This document shows, piece by piece, positions 36,150 to 45,702 of a stretch of DNA of 64,000 bases (the stretch's first letter is position 1; each line of letters starts with the position of its first letter). A program made the position numbers and the translations under genes. The stretch lies in contig NZ_QWET01000004.1 of the NCBI RefSeq assembly GCF_003573545.1, forward strand, positions 62,001 through 126,000, given 5' to 3'. Origin of the DNA: Mariniphaga sediminis (lineage in GTDB: Bacteria > Bacteroidota > Bacteroidia > Bacteroidales > Prolixibacteraceae). The notes beneath the pieces were generated by a model. That model did no database searches. It was not told where the DNA came from and saw only the letters and a list, made by a program, of their open reading frames with translations.

Positions 36150-36722
36150 ATGTCAAAAATCCATTGGAAACCCGGCACTATGATTTATCCGCTTCCCGCC
36201 GTGATGGTGAGTTGCGGGCATCAACCGGAAGAATACAATATTATTACCATTGCCTGGACAGGCACCATTAACAGTGATCCCCCCATGTGCTCCATTTCGA
36301 TTCGCCCGGGAAGGCATTCGTACGAAATCATCAAACGAACCGGAGAGTTTGTTATCAACCTCACTACGGAAGAACTGGCTAAAGCTACTGACTGGTGTGG
36401 GTGCCGTTCAGGCCGAAAATACAACAAATGGGAGAAGATGAACCTCACCCCCCTTCCGGCAAAAATAGTGAAAGCTCCCATTATCGGCGAATCACCGGTA
36501 AACATTGAGTGTGTAGTAAAAAACATTCTGGAACTGGGAACACATCACATGTTTATTGCAGAGGTAGTTAACGTTTCAATCGACGACAAATACCTGGACG
36601 AACAGCAGGCATTCAGTTTTGCTAAAGCCCGGCCACTCGTATACAATCACGGGCATTATTTTGGCCTCGGAAAAATGATTGGTAAATTCGGCTGGTCCGT
36701 TCAAAAGAAGAAGCAGAAATGA
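36150..36722 (+). CDS. Flavin reductase-like (flavoredoxin family) protein
   Basis: The 190-residue protein matches the FMN-binding split-barrel flavin reductase/flavoredoxin group: PAVMVSCGHQ near the start, NIITIAWTGTINSDPPMCSISIRPGRHS (residues about 30-57), the motif GEFVINL and a TDWCGCRSG segment. These proteins bind FMN noncovalently and reduce flavin or transfer electrons in the cytoplasm. It is an isolated gene with a TAATTTG-like -7 sequence near 36105. The electron donor and partner are not evident. Confidence 0.88.
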   Translation: MSKIHWKPGTMIYPLPAVMVSCGHQPEEYNIITIAWTGTINSDPPMCSISIRPGRHSYEIIKRTGEFVINLTTEELAKATDWCGCRSGRKYNKWEKMNLTPLPAKIVKAPIIGESPVNIECVVKNILELGTHHMFIAEVVNVSIDDKYLDEQQAFSFAKARPLVYNHGHYFGLGKMIGKFGWSVQKKKQK

Positions 36723-36810
36723 CAGTTTTTTCCTTTCGGATGAACATTATCCTTCGATAATTGTCATTTTTGCAATCCTGTTATTAGTCTAATAATAAAA
36801 TTTTCAGCCA

Positions 36811-38898
36811 ATGAAAACCAGGTTGTTTTTAATACTTTTTTTAATGAATTTGAACATGGTTAACGCACAAAAAAATCCGTTACTTGGAGAGTTTAAAACA
36901 CCGCACCAAACAGCGCCATTTGCGGAAATCAAAAGTGAACACTTTTTGCCAGCCTTTAAAGAAGCAATAAACCAAGGCGAAGCAGAAGTAAAAGCCGTCA
37001 TTGAAAATGCTGCCGAACCCACATTCGAAAATACAATAGCAGCGCTGGACAGGACAGGCAAACTACTGAACCGCACAGCGGGGATTTTTTTCAACCTCAT
37101 TAATGCCGAAACGAACGATGAGTTGCAAAAAATAGCACAGGAAGTTTCTCCGATGCTCACCAAATACCAAAATGACATTACGTTGAACCCAGTCCTCTTT
37201 GCGCGAATAAAATCCGTTTACGATAAAAAGGAAGAGCTGAACCTGAACGCAGAAGATGAAACCCTGCTGGAAAATACATACCTCACTTTTGTGCGTCAGG
37301 GAGCCAACCTTTCGGAAGCTGACAAGGAAAAATTCAGGGAAATCAGCACTGAACTGGCAAAACTCACCCTTACTTTCGGTGAAAATGTACTGAAAGAAAC
37401 CAACAGTTACGAAATGCATGTGACGGACAAAAGCCGGTTGGGCGGGTTGCCGGAAAGCGCCCTTGAAGCAGCGGCTGCCAAAGCGAAAGGAAAAAAGAAA
37501 GAAGGTTGGGTATTTGATGTTACCATGCCCAGTTACCTGCCCTTTATGAAGTATGCTGAAGACCGTGAACTTAGGAAGGAACTGTATCTGGCCTACGCAT
37601 CAAAATCATTTAAAGAAGATGAACTGGACAACCAGGATAACGTAAAAAGAATAGTGAACCTGAGATTGGAAATGGGCAAGCTGTTGGGCTATAACAATTA
37701 TGCCGACTATGTTCTTGAACGCCGAATGGCCATGAATCCTGACGGCGTTTACAAGCTGCTAAACGATTTGTACGATGCTTCCTTCCCTGTAGCACAAAAG
37801 GAAAAAGAAGAAGTAACAACATTTGCCCGCGAATTGGGTTTCTCTGACGAAATAATGCCCTGGGACTGGACCTACTACAGCGAAAGGCTAAAAGTGGAAA
37901 AGTTTAATTTAGACGACGAAATGCTGAAGCCCTATTTTGAACTGGACAAAGTAGTGGATGGAGTGTTTGGACTGGCAACTGAATTGTTCGGAATCACATT
38001 CAGGCCCAATAAAAACATTCCGGTTTATCATGAAGAAGTTGTTCCTTATGATGTTTACGATGAAAACGGGCACTTTCTATCGGTCCTTTATACTGATTTT
38101 CACCCACGCCCGGGCAAACAGGGCGGTGCATGGATGAATGATTTTAAAGGCCAATGGAAAGAAAACGGTACTGACTCCCGGCCGCACATCACCATTGTAA
38201 TGAATTTTACACGCCCAACGGAAACCAAACCGGCACTGCTTACTTTTACAGAAGTGGAAACATTTATGCACGAGTTTGGCCACGCCCTTCATGGAATGCT
38301 TGCTAATTCCACCTATTCAAGCCTGTCGGGAACCAATGTTTACAGGGACTTTGTAGAACTTCCCTCCCAAATTATGGAAAACTGGGCTGTGGAAAAAGAG
38401 TTCCTTGACCGCTTTGCCACACACTACCAAACCGGAGAAAAAATTCCCGTGGAACTGGTAGAAAAAATAAAAGCTTCCCAAAATTACCTTGCAGGCTACC
38501 TTTCTGTCCGGCAGTTGAGCTTCGGATACCTTGATATGGCCTGGCACACACTAGAAAAACCGTTTCAGGGCGAGGTGAAACAGTTTGAAGAGACCGCCTG
38601 GAGGAAAACCCAAATCTTTCCGGTAATCAACAAAGCATGTATGAGCACCCAGTTCGGACATTTGTTTGCCGGCGGATATGCTGCCGGTTATTACGGCTAC
38701 AAATGGGCTGAAGTACTCGATGCCGATGCTTTCAGCTTATTTAAAGAAAAGGGACTCTTCAATAAAGAAGTGGCAGCCTCCTTCCGTAAAAACATCCTGG
38801 AAAAAGGCGGTACAGAGCACCCCATGATTCTTTACAAACGCTTTCGCGGACAGGAACCCAATGTAGATGCACTGCTCGAACGAAGCGGGATGAAATAA
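36811..38898 (+). CDS. dcp: M3 family peptidyl-dipeptidase (Dcp-like)
   Basis: The 695-residue zinc metallopeptidase has the HEFGHALH motif with zinc ligands at residues 487 and 491, followed by the downstream Glu in DFVELPSQIMENW. FGGGYAAGYYGY-like FAGGYAAGYYGYKW is also present. The N-terminus is a signal peptide (about 1-20, VNAQ), so this copy is probably periplasmic, unlike the cytoplasmic E. coli Dcp. It removes C-terminal dipeptides from short peptides. A terminator follows at 38927. Confidence 0.96.
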   Translation: MKTRLFLILFLMNLNMVNAQKNPLLGEFKTPHQTAPFAEIKSEHFLPAFKEAINQGEAEVKAVIENAAEPTFENTIAALDRTGKLLNRTAGIFFNLINAETNDELQKIAQEVSPMLTKYQNDITLNPVLFARIKSVYDKKEELNLNAEDETLLENTYLTFVRQGANLSEADKEKFREISTELAKLTLTFGENVLKETNSYEMHVTDKSRLGGLPESALEAAAAKAKGKKKEGWVFDVTMPSYLPFMKYAEDRELRKELYLAYASKSFKEDELDNQDNVKRIVNLRLEMGKLLGYNNYADYVLERRMAMNPDGVYKLLNDLYDASFPVAQKEKEEVTTFARELGFSDEIMPWDWTYYSERLKVEKFNLDDEMLKPYFELDKVVDGVFGLATELFGITFRPNKNIPVYHEEVVPYDVYDENGHFLSVLYTDFHPRPGKQGGAWMNDFKGQWKENGTDSRPHITIVMNFTRPTETKPALLTFTEVETFMHEFGHALHGMLANSTYSSLSGTNVYRDFVELPSQIMENWAVEKEFLDRFATHYQTGEKIPVELVEKIKASQNYLAGYLSVRQLSFGYLDMAWHTLEKPFQGEVKQFEETAWRKTQIFPVINKACMSTQFGHLFAGGYAAGYYGYKWAEVLDADAFSLFKEKGLFNKEVAASFRKNILEKGGTEHPMILYKRFRGQEPNVDALLERSGMK

Positions 38899-38926
38899 AA
38901 ACTTTTGGAATTTCCAATGGTTGCAC

Positions 38927-38958
38927 AGGCTTTCAGCTATTATCCTGAAAGCCTTTTT
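38927..38958 (+). terminator. Intrinsic terminator of dcp
   Basis: AGGCTTTCAG (38927-38936) pairs perfectly with CTGAAAGCCT (38945-38954) around an 8-base loop and is followed by a T-run. Confidence 0.9.
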
Positions 38959-38959
38959 A

Positions 38960-38990
38960 TTTGCTTTTTCACGCCATTTAATTACTTTTG
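38960..38990 (+). promoter_or_regulatory. Near-perfect Bacteroidota promoter of the orphan ECF sigma gene
   Basis: TTTG at 38960-38963 and TACTTTTG (TAnnTTTG) at 38983-38990 are separated by 19 bases, matching the Bacteroidota housekeeping consensus at both elements. The expected start site near 38996 gives a leader of about 23 bases to the TTG start codon. Confidence 0.85.
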
Positions 38991-39018
38991 ATCCTTAACC
39001 ATTCAAAACCTAACCTGT

Positions 39019-39585
39019 TTGGAAGAACAATACCTTATAAAAGGACTATTAACCCGCAATAAAGTTGTATTCGATTTTATTTTTCATTACTATTATTCCG
39101 GACTTTGTGCTTATTGTGAGCGAATTACAGGCGACAAACAGGTAGCAGAAGACATTGTACAAGACCTGTTTGTGACACTTTGGGTGAAACACCACCAAAT
39201 AAAAATTACCTCGTCGCTGAAGAATTATCTTTTTACTTCGGTGAAAAACCGTTCGCTCGACTTTTTGAAGCTTGAAAAAAGAAAAAACCAGAAATTAGCA
39301 GCCATTCATATTGAAAAAAACCTTCCTGAAAATCTGTCCAGTTTTTGGTTCGCCGAGTCAGAGTTTCAGGAAATTGTGGAAAAAAGCCTGAAAAACCTGC
39401 CCCCCCGTTGTCGCGAAATTTTCGAATTAAGCCGCTTTCAGGGACTCAAAAACCAGGAAATTGCAGATAAACTGGGACTTTCGAAACGCACAATAGAATT
39501 ACAGGTAGGCAATGCCCTCAAACAACTGCGAACCGATTTAAAACCTTACCTTCCGGCTTTCCTGTTACTGTTTTTGCTGAAATAA
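39019..39585 (+). CDS. ECF sigma factor of the Bacteroidota expansion family
   Basis: The 188-residue protein has region 2 with AEDIVQDLFVTLW and region 4 with NLPPRCREIFELSRFQGLKNQEIADKLGLSKRTIE, typical of the large ECF family that normally pairs with FecR anti-sigma factors and SusC/D transporters. Here no FecR, SusC or SusD gene follows; the next gene is convergent. The start must be TTG 39019, as no upstream in-frame ATG exists before a stop, and the promoter at 38960 fits it. The C-terminus ends in a hydrophobic LPAFLLLFLLK. Confidence 0.9.
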   Translation: MEEQYLIKGLLTRNKVVFDFIFHYYYSGLCAYCERITGDKQVAEDIVQDLFVTLWVKHHQIKITSSLKNYLFTSVKNRSLDFLKLEKRKNQKLAAIHIEKNLPENLSSFWFAESEFQEIVEKSLKNLPPRCREIFELSRFQGLKNQEIADKLGLSKRTIELQVGNALKQLRTDLKPYLPAFLLLFLLK

Positions 39586-39656
39586 CCATTATTCTTTCAA
39601 AAGAATTATCCTTCCAAAAAGGCAAGCGTTAAAAACCGGGGCAACAACCACTCATT

Positions 39657-40055
39657 TTAAGGTTTCCATGGCCATTTTACACAATCTTTTATTTCCGGGA
39701 AAAGAACATAATCGGCTTTCCCTTTCATGGCAAGAGTTTTAACGTTCAACCCTTTTAGCTGTTCCAGGGCGGCGTTGATTGTTTTTCCGGAAACGGAAAC
39801 ATCATCGACCAGCAAAATTCGTTTTCCCTCAAGATCCCAATCCGGCTTTTGGAGCACTTTGGGTTCATTGTAACGAGGGGTATTTTGCTCATCACGATAA
39901 TTGAGTGTCATTACGTGCAATTCGGCGCCGAGGTGAAATGCGACCACCCCTGCAGGAACAATACCTCCAGAGCCAATACCAATTACCACATCGATTTCAG
40001 GAAGAGAGACTTGCTTTAGCCGTTCAGCTATTTTACGAAAGGAAAGTGGAACCAT
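39657..40055 (-). CDS. Phosphoribosyltransferase family protein
   Basis: From ATG 40055 this is a 132-residue protein with the PRPP-binding loop ILLVDDVSVSGKTI (near residue 78) and the upstream VVIGIGSGGIVPAGVVA. It matches type I phosphoribosyltransferases related to xanthine/hypoxanthine enzymes. The substrate cannot be told from the short hood region. An upstream TTG would extend it by 23 residues into the kinase gene's end; I prefer ATG. It follows the large sensor kinase gene on the same strand. Confidence 0.85.
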   Translation of the reverse strand: MVPLSFRKIAERLKQVSLPEIDVVIGIGSGGIVPAGVVAFHLGAELHVMTLNYRDEQNTPRYNEPKVLQKPDWDLEGKRILLVDDVSVSGKTINAALEQLKGLNVKTLAMKGKADYVLFPEIKDCVKWPWKP

Positions 40056-40111
40056 ACATCGAAAATTTGAATACAAGAATAATGGAAATCGAGGTTTTTT
40101 GCAAATAATCT

Positions 40112-43100
40112 TCACCCCTCCCAAATGGGTATTTCAATATAAAACGTAGAGCCTTTGCCCGTTTCAGTTTCAAACCGGATATGGCCCGAAAAGTTCTCTA
40201 CAATATTTTTCACAATAGCCAGTCCCAATCCCATGCCACTGGTTTTTGTCGTAAAGCTTGGGCTGAATAGTTTATCGCGCAACTCTTTGGGAATTCCCTC
40301 TCCACTATCAGAAACAGAGATAACGGCCTTATGCTCCTGACGGCTGAGATTAATTTTAACCTTTCCCTCCTTTTCGTCCGGTATAGACTGGATCCCATTC
40401 TTCACCAAATTGATAATAGCCCGTGAAAGTTGTTCCCGGTCAGCATTTACTTCGATATAGTCAAGCCCGTTCACCTGAAATTCAATCGTTACCTGCTGGT
40501 TGGACTCAAAAAGATCGATCACTTTTTGGATCTGTTCTGCCAATTTAAACACCTGGTTACGGGCAGCAGGCATTTTGGCAAAATTTGAAAACTCCGTAGC
40601 AATATTCGAGAGGTTATCAATCTGTTCAATAAGAGTGGCAGTTACGCGCTCGATGTACTTATTATATTCCTGCCCTCTGCCTTTAGCACGCTGAAGGTGC
40701 TGAATGTTCAGTTTCATCGGGGTCAGCGGATTCTTTATCTCGTGGGCAATCTGTTTGGCCATTTCGCGCCAGGCCGACTCACGTTCGGAGCGGGCAAGTA
40801 ACTCTGCACTTACGGCCAGTTCATCCACCTTTTTATTATATTCTTTCACCAGGCTGCCGATTTCATCATTGCGGTTATAATAAATCGGTTCGTTGCGTTT
40901 TCCCAACTCCATCTTCCGAAAACTCTCCTGAATAAGCACCAACGGACGGGTAATTTGATTGGCAATAAAAATAGCAACGATAATACTGGCAAGAAAAAGG
41001 ACTACATAAAGATTGATGAAAGCCACTACGATGGTTGAAAGTTCCTGACTGTACCGATCCTGTTTAATGAAGTATGGCAGGTTAATAGCCCCAAGGTATT
41101 CACCGGTATTGTTTATGATGGGTTTATAGGCCGACAAATACGACATCAAACCAATTTCTTCGGGCTGAAAATAATTGATTTGAAAGTTCTCGAATATTTC
41201 GGTGAAGGCCTTTGAGTTCATCCGTTCAGAAACCAGTCCGCGGGAAAAAATTTCAGAGCGGGAAGATGCGACCAGCGTTCCGTCTGTCCCGTAAATATTA
41301 ATGTCGGTACGAAAAATATTAGACAACTTAGCCAGTTCGCGATTTAGCCAGTCAACCACATCCGGAGTGATTTCCTCCATATCTTCCAAACGCATTTCAA
41401 TTTCTTCTGAGATAGAAACCAACTTTTCATTCAAATCATTCTGGTGTTTTTCTTTATACTCTTTTATATTGTACCAGATTGTTGCCAGCGCCACCACCAG
41501 TAATGAAACAAAAACAATAGAAATAATGGCTGCCTGAATTTTAAACTTTAAATCGAAACTAACAGAACTTCTTCTTATAGAACGATTTCCAAGCACCACC
41601 AAAATCAGAACTGAAAGAAAGTAGAACACAAACAGGTATGGAAATGAAATAAGGTAGTCCACCACAGTAAAAAGCTCACGGGAAACAATCACATAATTGT
41701 CTTCTCGGGAATGATAAATCAGGTGTTCCAGCCCGTCCCACCGGTTATATTCAAATTCTTTATCATCAGAAAGGTAAGAATGAACGTAAAAGTTGTAATT
41801 ATAATCGCCGTGTTTATCGGTTAACTCCCCTCCAAAATACTTGGCATAGTTAAACTTTTTGTAGTTCTCGGGTTTAGCCATCGATTTATCGATAAGTAAC
41901 TCGGGGAAACCAATGCCTTCAAAAAACAATTCCGAATTCAATTCAATAAATACTGATATTCCCCGCTTCTCAGAAGATAGCGGGTAATGTAACCAGCCCG
42001 TGTATGAAATACGGCCATTCATGTTATCCATGAAATAGAAATTGGTACCTGTTATTCTAATCCCCTGCGTTTGAATCATGTCTTCAAAAAAATCGTCACA
42101 GGGAGCCATTCTCTTGTCCATTTCGATAAACAGGCTGTCGGAACCAGAACACACAAAAAATCGTACGTCGTATTGCCTGAAGTAACTATTAAAATAAGTT
42201 TGTTCAATATATTCCACCAACTCATCTTCATTCTCAATAAGAAGACGGGGAATCGATTCATCAATCTGAATGGCGCGTTGCATTTCAGTCAGAAAAACCT
42301 CGGCCGCCGGGTCACGTTCAGCCACCAGGGTAACTGCCATCAACCTCTGCTCATCCCGTTGTTTTGCTGTGGTGGTCGTATAAAATACCACTAATGAATA
42401 AATTGATGCTGCCGAAACAAAAATAATAAGGTAACTCAGGGTAAACCGTTGCAGGTAATTTTTGCTGAACAGGGTGGCAAGCGACGTGGCCGCCACAAAA
42501 AGAACAAGAGCTGCAGCAGAAACCCGTTGCAATGAAATCAACTGGCTAATAGCAAGAAAAACAGCAATCAGCAATGAGGCCATTACCAGATAGCCCAACC
42601 CAAAATCGTCTCTTATATTGTCAACAATTTTTATCGTTAACAGAAAGACGGCCAACAAAAGCATACCAACCGCAAAGATAGCGAGGACACTTTGGGCTGA
42701 AATTTCGGTAATTCGATTTAGCGAAAAAGATATGGTCGAATTAAAAATCAACTCACGGATATAAAAATGTATCAGCAAATACGTACTTCCCGAAAACAAC
42801 AAAAGCAGTATGCCAATGGTCTTGCGAGACAGCACTGATTCTTTCTTAAGTTGATCGACATTGAGATGTATTCCAAAATGGTACACCCAGAACAGAAAAA
42901 AGAGGGCCAGCAAAAAGAAATCTCCCAATGAAGGCAGCCAACTGCTATATGCAAAAACCGACGGACTAAAAAAATCGAGGTAAAAAAATACCTTCGGAAT
43001 GTGAAAAATCAGATGGAGCCAATACACCAGGAAAAGGGCAACAGCAAGGCCAAACAATTTTATAAAAAAAGAAGCCGTGGAATCAGTAAATCCACGCCGG

Positions 43101-43780
43101 AAATAAAAAAGCAAAATAAGGATTCCGAAAAAATAGAGAACTCCGGGAAAATAAAGCTGACGGGTAGTACAAAGGTATGACCCCTTGGGTTTGAGCGAAA
43201 ACAGATAGTTACCTTCTGTACTGTAAACAGGATTGAAACTATCAGGTTCGTTCAGTTCGATTTCAAATTCACCGGGTAGCCTGTAATCGTCAAAAAAGGA
43301 ATTTCCGAGGTACTTATTTTCATATTGGTAATTGTATTTAACAAGATGGAAACCAACAATTTGATACTCCCCCACTTCTTCCTTATGCATAAGATAAAAT
43401 CCGTTGGGAAGCTGAACCAGTCCTTCAGCTTCCGGCAAAGCCGAAAAAGTATCGAAAAATGCTACCGAACGGTCTGACCAAAAGTATAACTCTCCCTTCT
43501 TAAATACCAAAAAACCAAACCCTTTCTCCTCAAGCAGGCGACTGCTTATTTTTAGCCGTCCCGAAAAATTACCATCAAATTCTTCCTCCATTGCAAGAGC
43601 AGTAATCTGCCCCAGGCGGGCACTAAGCTCCCTTTCATTTTCATGAAGGTCTTCCTGGAAATCATGGATCAAATGTGTTTCGGGATGCTTTTTAAGCAAG
43701 CCGTTTTCTATAATTGCCGCAGCTAAAAAAAAACAGAGGGCAAAAATGAGGAAGCTGTATTTATTCATTTTCCCAAACAC
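40112..43780 (-). CDS. Large membrane-bound sensor histidine kinase, NtrY-like
   Basis: The 1222-residue protein begins with a membrane anchor and an extracytoplasmic segment, followed by a long stretch of about eight hydrophobic helices (roughly 205-470). A second extracytoplasmic sensor follows (about 765-880), flanked by helices, then HAMP (about 930-985), a HisKA domain with His1013 in AHEIKNPLTPMKLN, and HATPase_c (about 1090-1220) with NLVKNGIQSIPDE, DSGEGIPKELRD and GMGLGLAIVKN. It autophosphorylates and should pass phosphate to a response regulator, but no regulator gene is adjacent. Its start is one base from the rlmH stop, so the two are co-transcribed. Confidence 0.92.
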   Translation of the reverse strand: MFGKMNKYSFLIFALCFFLAAAIIENGLLKKHPETHLIHDFQEDLHENERELSARLGQITALAMEEEFDGNFSGRLKISSRLLEEKGFGFLVFKKGELYFWSDRSVAFFDTFSALPEAEGLVQLPNGFYLMHKEEVGEYQIVGFHLVKYNYQYENKYLGNSFFDDYRLPGEFEIELNEPDSFNPVYSTEGNYLFSLKPKGSYLCTTRQLYFPGVLYFFGILILLFYFRRGFTDSTASFFIKLFGLAVALFLVYWLHLIFHIPKVFFYLDFFSPSVFAYSSWLPSLGDFFLLALFFLFWVYHFGIHLNVDQLKKESVLSRKTIGILLLLFSGSTYLLIHFYIRELIFNSTISFSLNRITEISAQSVLAIFAVGMLLLAVFLLTIKIVDNIRDDFGLGYLVMASLLIAVFLAISQLISLQRVSAAALVLFVAATSLATLFSKNYLQRFTLSYLIIFVSAASIYSLVVFYTTTTAKQRDEQRLMAVTLVAERDPAAEVFLTEMQRAIQIDESIPRLLIENEDELVEYIEQTYFNSYFRQYDVRFFVCSGSDSLFIEMDKRMAPCDDFFEDMIQTQGIRITGTNFYFMDNMNGRISYTGWLHYPLSSEKRGISVFIELNSELFFEGIGFPELLIDKSMAKPENYKKFNYAKYFGGELTDKHGDYNYNFYVHSYLSDDKEFEYNRWDGLEHLIYHSREDNYVIVSRELFTVVDYLISFPYLFVFYFLSVLILVVLGNRSIRRSSVSFDLKFKIQAAIISIVFVSLLVVALATIWYNIKEYKEKHQNDLNEKLVSISEEIEMRLEDMEEITPDVVDWLNRELAKLSNIFRTDINIYGTDGTLVASSRSEIFSRGLVSERMNSKAFTEIFENFQINYFQPEEIGLMSYLSAYKPIINNTGEYLGAINLPYFIKQDRYSQELSTIVVAFINLYVVLFLASIIVAIFIANQITRPLVLIQESFRKMELGKRNEPIYYNRNDEIGSLVKEYNKKVDELAVSAELLARSERESAWREMAKQIAHEIKNPLTPMKLNIQHLQRAKGRGQEYNKYIERVTATLIEQIDNLSNIATEFSNFAKMPAARNQVFKLAEQIQKVIDLFESNQQVTIEFQVNGLDYIEVNADREQLSRAIINLVKNGIQSIPDEKEGKVKINLSRQEHKAVISVSDSGEGIPKELRDKLFSPSFTTKTSGMGLGLAIVKNIVENFSGHIRFETETGKGSTFYIEIPIWEG

Positions 43781-43781
43781 G

Positions 43782-44255
43782 CTAGTCGTGATGATATGGT
43801 TCTCCTTTCAAAATGGTAAAAGCCCGGTAAATCTGCTCAACGCACAAAAGTCGAGCCAACTGATGCGAGAAAGTCATTCGCGACAATGAAACTTTTGCGG
43901 TTGCCTTTTGGTACACGGCATCCGAAAAACCGTAGGGCCCGCCTATCACTAACACCAGTTCTTTCAGCCCGCTGGCCATTTTCTTTTGAAGAAATCCCGC
44001 AAACTCCCTCGACGAAAGCACTTTGCCTTTCTCGTCAAACAAATGGAGCTCTTTTGATGGCGCCCAACGTGAAAGAATCTGCTCTCCTTCTTTTACTTTT
44101 TGCTGCTCAATGCCCGTATTCTTCCCTTTTTTAATATCCGGAATCACCTCAATGCTGAAATCAACATAATGCTTTATGCGGCTCATATACAACTCAATTC
44201 CTTCCTGCATATATTTTTCATCGGTTTTGCCAACTACCAATAAAGTAAGCTTCAT
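43782..44255 (-). CDS. rlmH: 23S rRNA pseudouridine1915 N3-methyltransferase
   Basis: The 157-residue SPOUT methyltransferase has LVIGGPYGFSDAVYQKA (SAM-binding knot) and the C-terminal MTFSHQLARLLCVEQIYRAFTILKGEPYHHD, which is near-invariant in RlmH. It methylates pseudouridine 1915 in helix 69 of 23S rRNA. It lies immediately upstream of the sensor kinase gene with a 1-base gap and is divergent from the DUF4783 gene. Confidence 0.98.
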   Translation of the reverse strand: MKLTLLVVGKTDEKYMQEGIELYMSRIKHYVDFSIEVIPDIKKGKNTGIEQQKVKEGEQILSRWAPSKELHLFDEKGKVLSSREFAGFLQKKMASGLKELVLVIGGPYGFSDAVYQKATAKVSLSRMTFSHQLARLLCVEQIYRAFTILKGEPYHHD

Positions 44256-44366
44256 GCTGATTAATGAATATTTATTTTATAATTTTACCAAAAATAAAAG
44301 GTTGAAACTGTTTTTGCATAGTTTTTGCTGTTAAAATGGCGCTTAATATTGAAAAAAAATAGAATC

Positions 44367-44768
44367 ATGTCATCGATAAAAAAAAGATTATTCATGATTT
44401 CCCTTTTTGTCGGAACACTTTTTTTTGCTTTTCAGGCAAAATCACAGATCCCCGACGAAATTATCCTGAGCCTGAAATCAGGCAATGCCAGAGACCTTTC
44501 TGATTATTTTAACCAGAATGTGGAACTGGTGGTTCCTGGCAGTGACAATGTTTACAGTAAGGCACAGGCTCAACTTATTGTCAATAACTTCTTCAGTGAA
44601 AATGCCCCGCAAAGTTTTTCGGTTATTCACCAGGGGGGCAAGGAAGGTTCTCAATATGTTATTGGCAACCTCGGAACGAAAAAGGGAACTTTCAGGGTTT
44701 ATTTTTTACTGAAAAAAAGTGAAGAAAAAAATTTCATTCATCAGCTAAGAATTGAAAAACAGGAATAA
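44367..44768 (+). CDS. DUF4783 domain-containing exported protein
   Basis: From ATG 44367 this is a 133-residue protein with a signal peptide (about 1-26, FQAKSQ). The single domain (IPDEIILSLKSGNARDLSDYFNQNVELVV...VYSKAQAQLIVNNFF) matches DUF4783 of Bacteroidota. It has a compact NTF2-like appearance (short helices then a curved sheet) but no known role. It is five bases from the BrkB gene start, so the pair is coupled. Its position next to rlmH is common in Bacteroidota. Confidence 0.88.
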   Translation: MSSIKKRLFMISLFVGTLFFAFQAKSQIPDEIILSLKSGNARDLSDYFNQNVELVVPGSDNVYSKAQAQLIVNNFFSENAPQSFSVIHQGGKEGSQYVIGNLGTKKGTFRVYFLLKKSEEKNFIHQLRIEKQE

Positions 44769-44772
44769 CCCA

Positions 44773-45702
44773 ATGGGCAAGGGTTTGCTTGACAACAACA
44801 AGTATAAACGGATTGGGGAGCAGCTAATTGAAAAGGCAGAAAAAATTTCGTTGCCGTTTTTTGATGGTGTTCCGTTGTATGATGTTGCGCTGTTTTTTTG
44901 GCGCAGTATTGTAAACGGTTCCATAACCACCAGGGCTTCAGCTATTGCATTCTCTTTCTTCATTGCTTTTTTCCCGGCCGTTTTGTTCATTTTTACCCTC
45001 ATCCCCTACATTCCTATTACCAATTTTCAGGATGAACTTTTTAGCATCATCCAGGAATTATTACCGGAAGGCACTTTTATAGTTGTTGAAGACACCATTG
45101 AAGATATTCTAAAAAACCCGAGAGGCGGCCTGCTGTCACTGGGATTTTTTATGGCGCTGATTTTCTCTACCAACGGACTGGCCTCAATGATGAGCGCTTT
45201 CGATGCTACAATTCACAGCATTAACCGGCGGTCGTGGATAAGTCAACGGCTGGCAGCTGTCCTACTTCTTATTATTCTTTCTGTACTACTTGCACTTGCG
45301 GCGACCTTGCTTGCCGGCGGACAAATAGTGATTAACTACCTACAGGAAAACTACATTTTACGAGATAGTTTCACCATTTTACTGCTTAATTTTGGCCGGT
45401 GGGTGGTGATTGTAGCGCTCCTGTTTTTCGCCAACTCCTTCTTATATTACATGGCCCCGGCAAAAAAAACCAAGTGGCGATTCATTTCGGCCGGCGGTAC
45501 TCTGGCAACGGTACTAAGCATTATCGCACTCAGCGGATTTTCGTACTACATTACCAACTTTAGCCAATACAACAAACTTTACGGCTCCATTGGAACACTG
45601 CTCATCTTACTCTTTCTGATGTATATTATGTCTCTTATTTTGCTGATTGGGTTTGAACTAAATGCAAGTATTTACCAGGCGCATACAAAAAATGAAGATT
45701 GA
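44773..45702 (+). CDS. YihY/BrkB family membrane protein
   Basis: From ATG 44773 this 309-residue protein has about six transmembrane helices and the family segments TTRASAIAFSFFIAFFPAVLF, MALIFSTNGLASMM and FSYYITNFSQYNKLYGSIGTLLILLFLMYIMS. YihY/BrkB proteins are inner-membrane proteins of uncertain function, with suggestions of transport or envelope roles. A TTG start at 44752 would overlap the DUF4783 stop by 17 bases; the ATG gives a cleaner start. Confidence 0.92.
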   Translation: MGKGLLDNNKYKRIGEQLIEKAEKISLPFFDGVPLYDVALFFWRSIVNGSITTRASAIAFSFFIAFFPAVLFIFTLIPYIPITNFQDELFSIIQELLPEGTFIVVEDTIEDILKNPRGGLLSLGFFMALIFSTNGLASMMSAFDATIHSINRRSWISQRLAAVLLLIILSVLLALAATLLAGGQIVINYLQENYILRDSFTILLLNFGRWVVIVALLFFANSFLYYMAPAKKTKWRFISAGGTLATVLSIIALSGFSYYITNFSQYNKLYGSIGTLLILLFLMYIMSLILLIGFELNASIYQAHTKNED

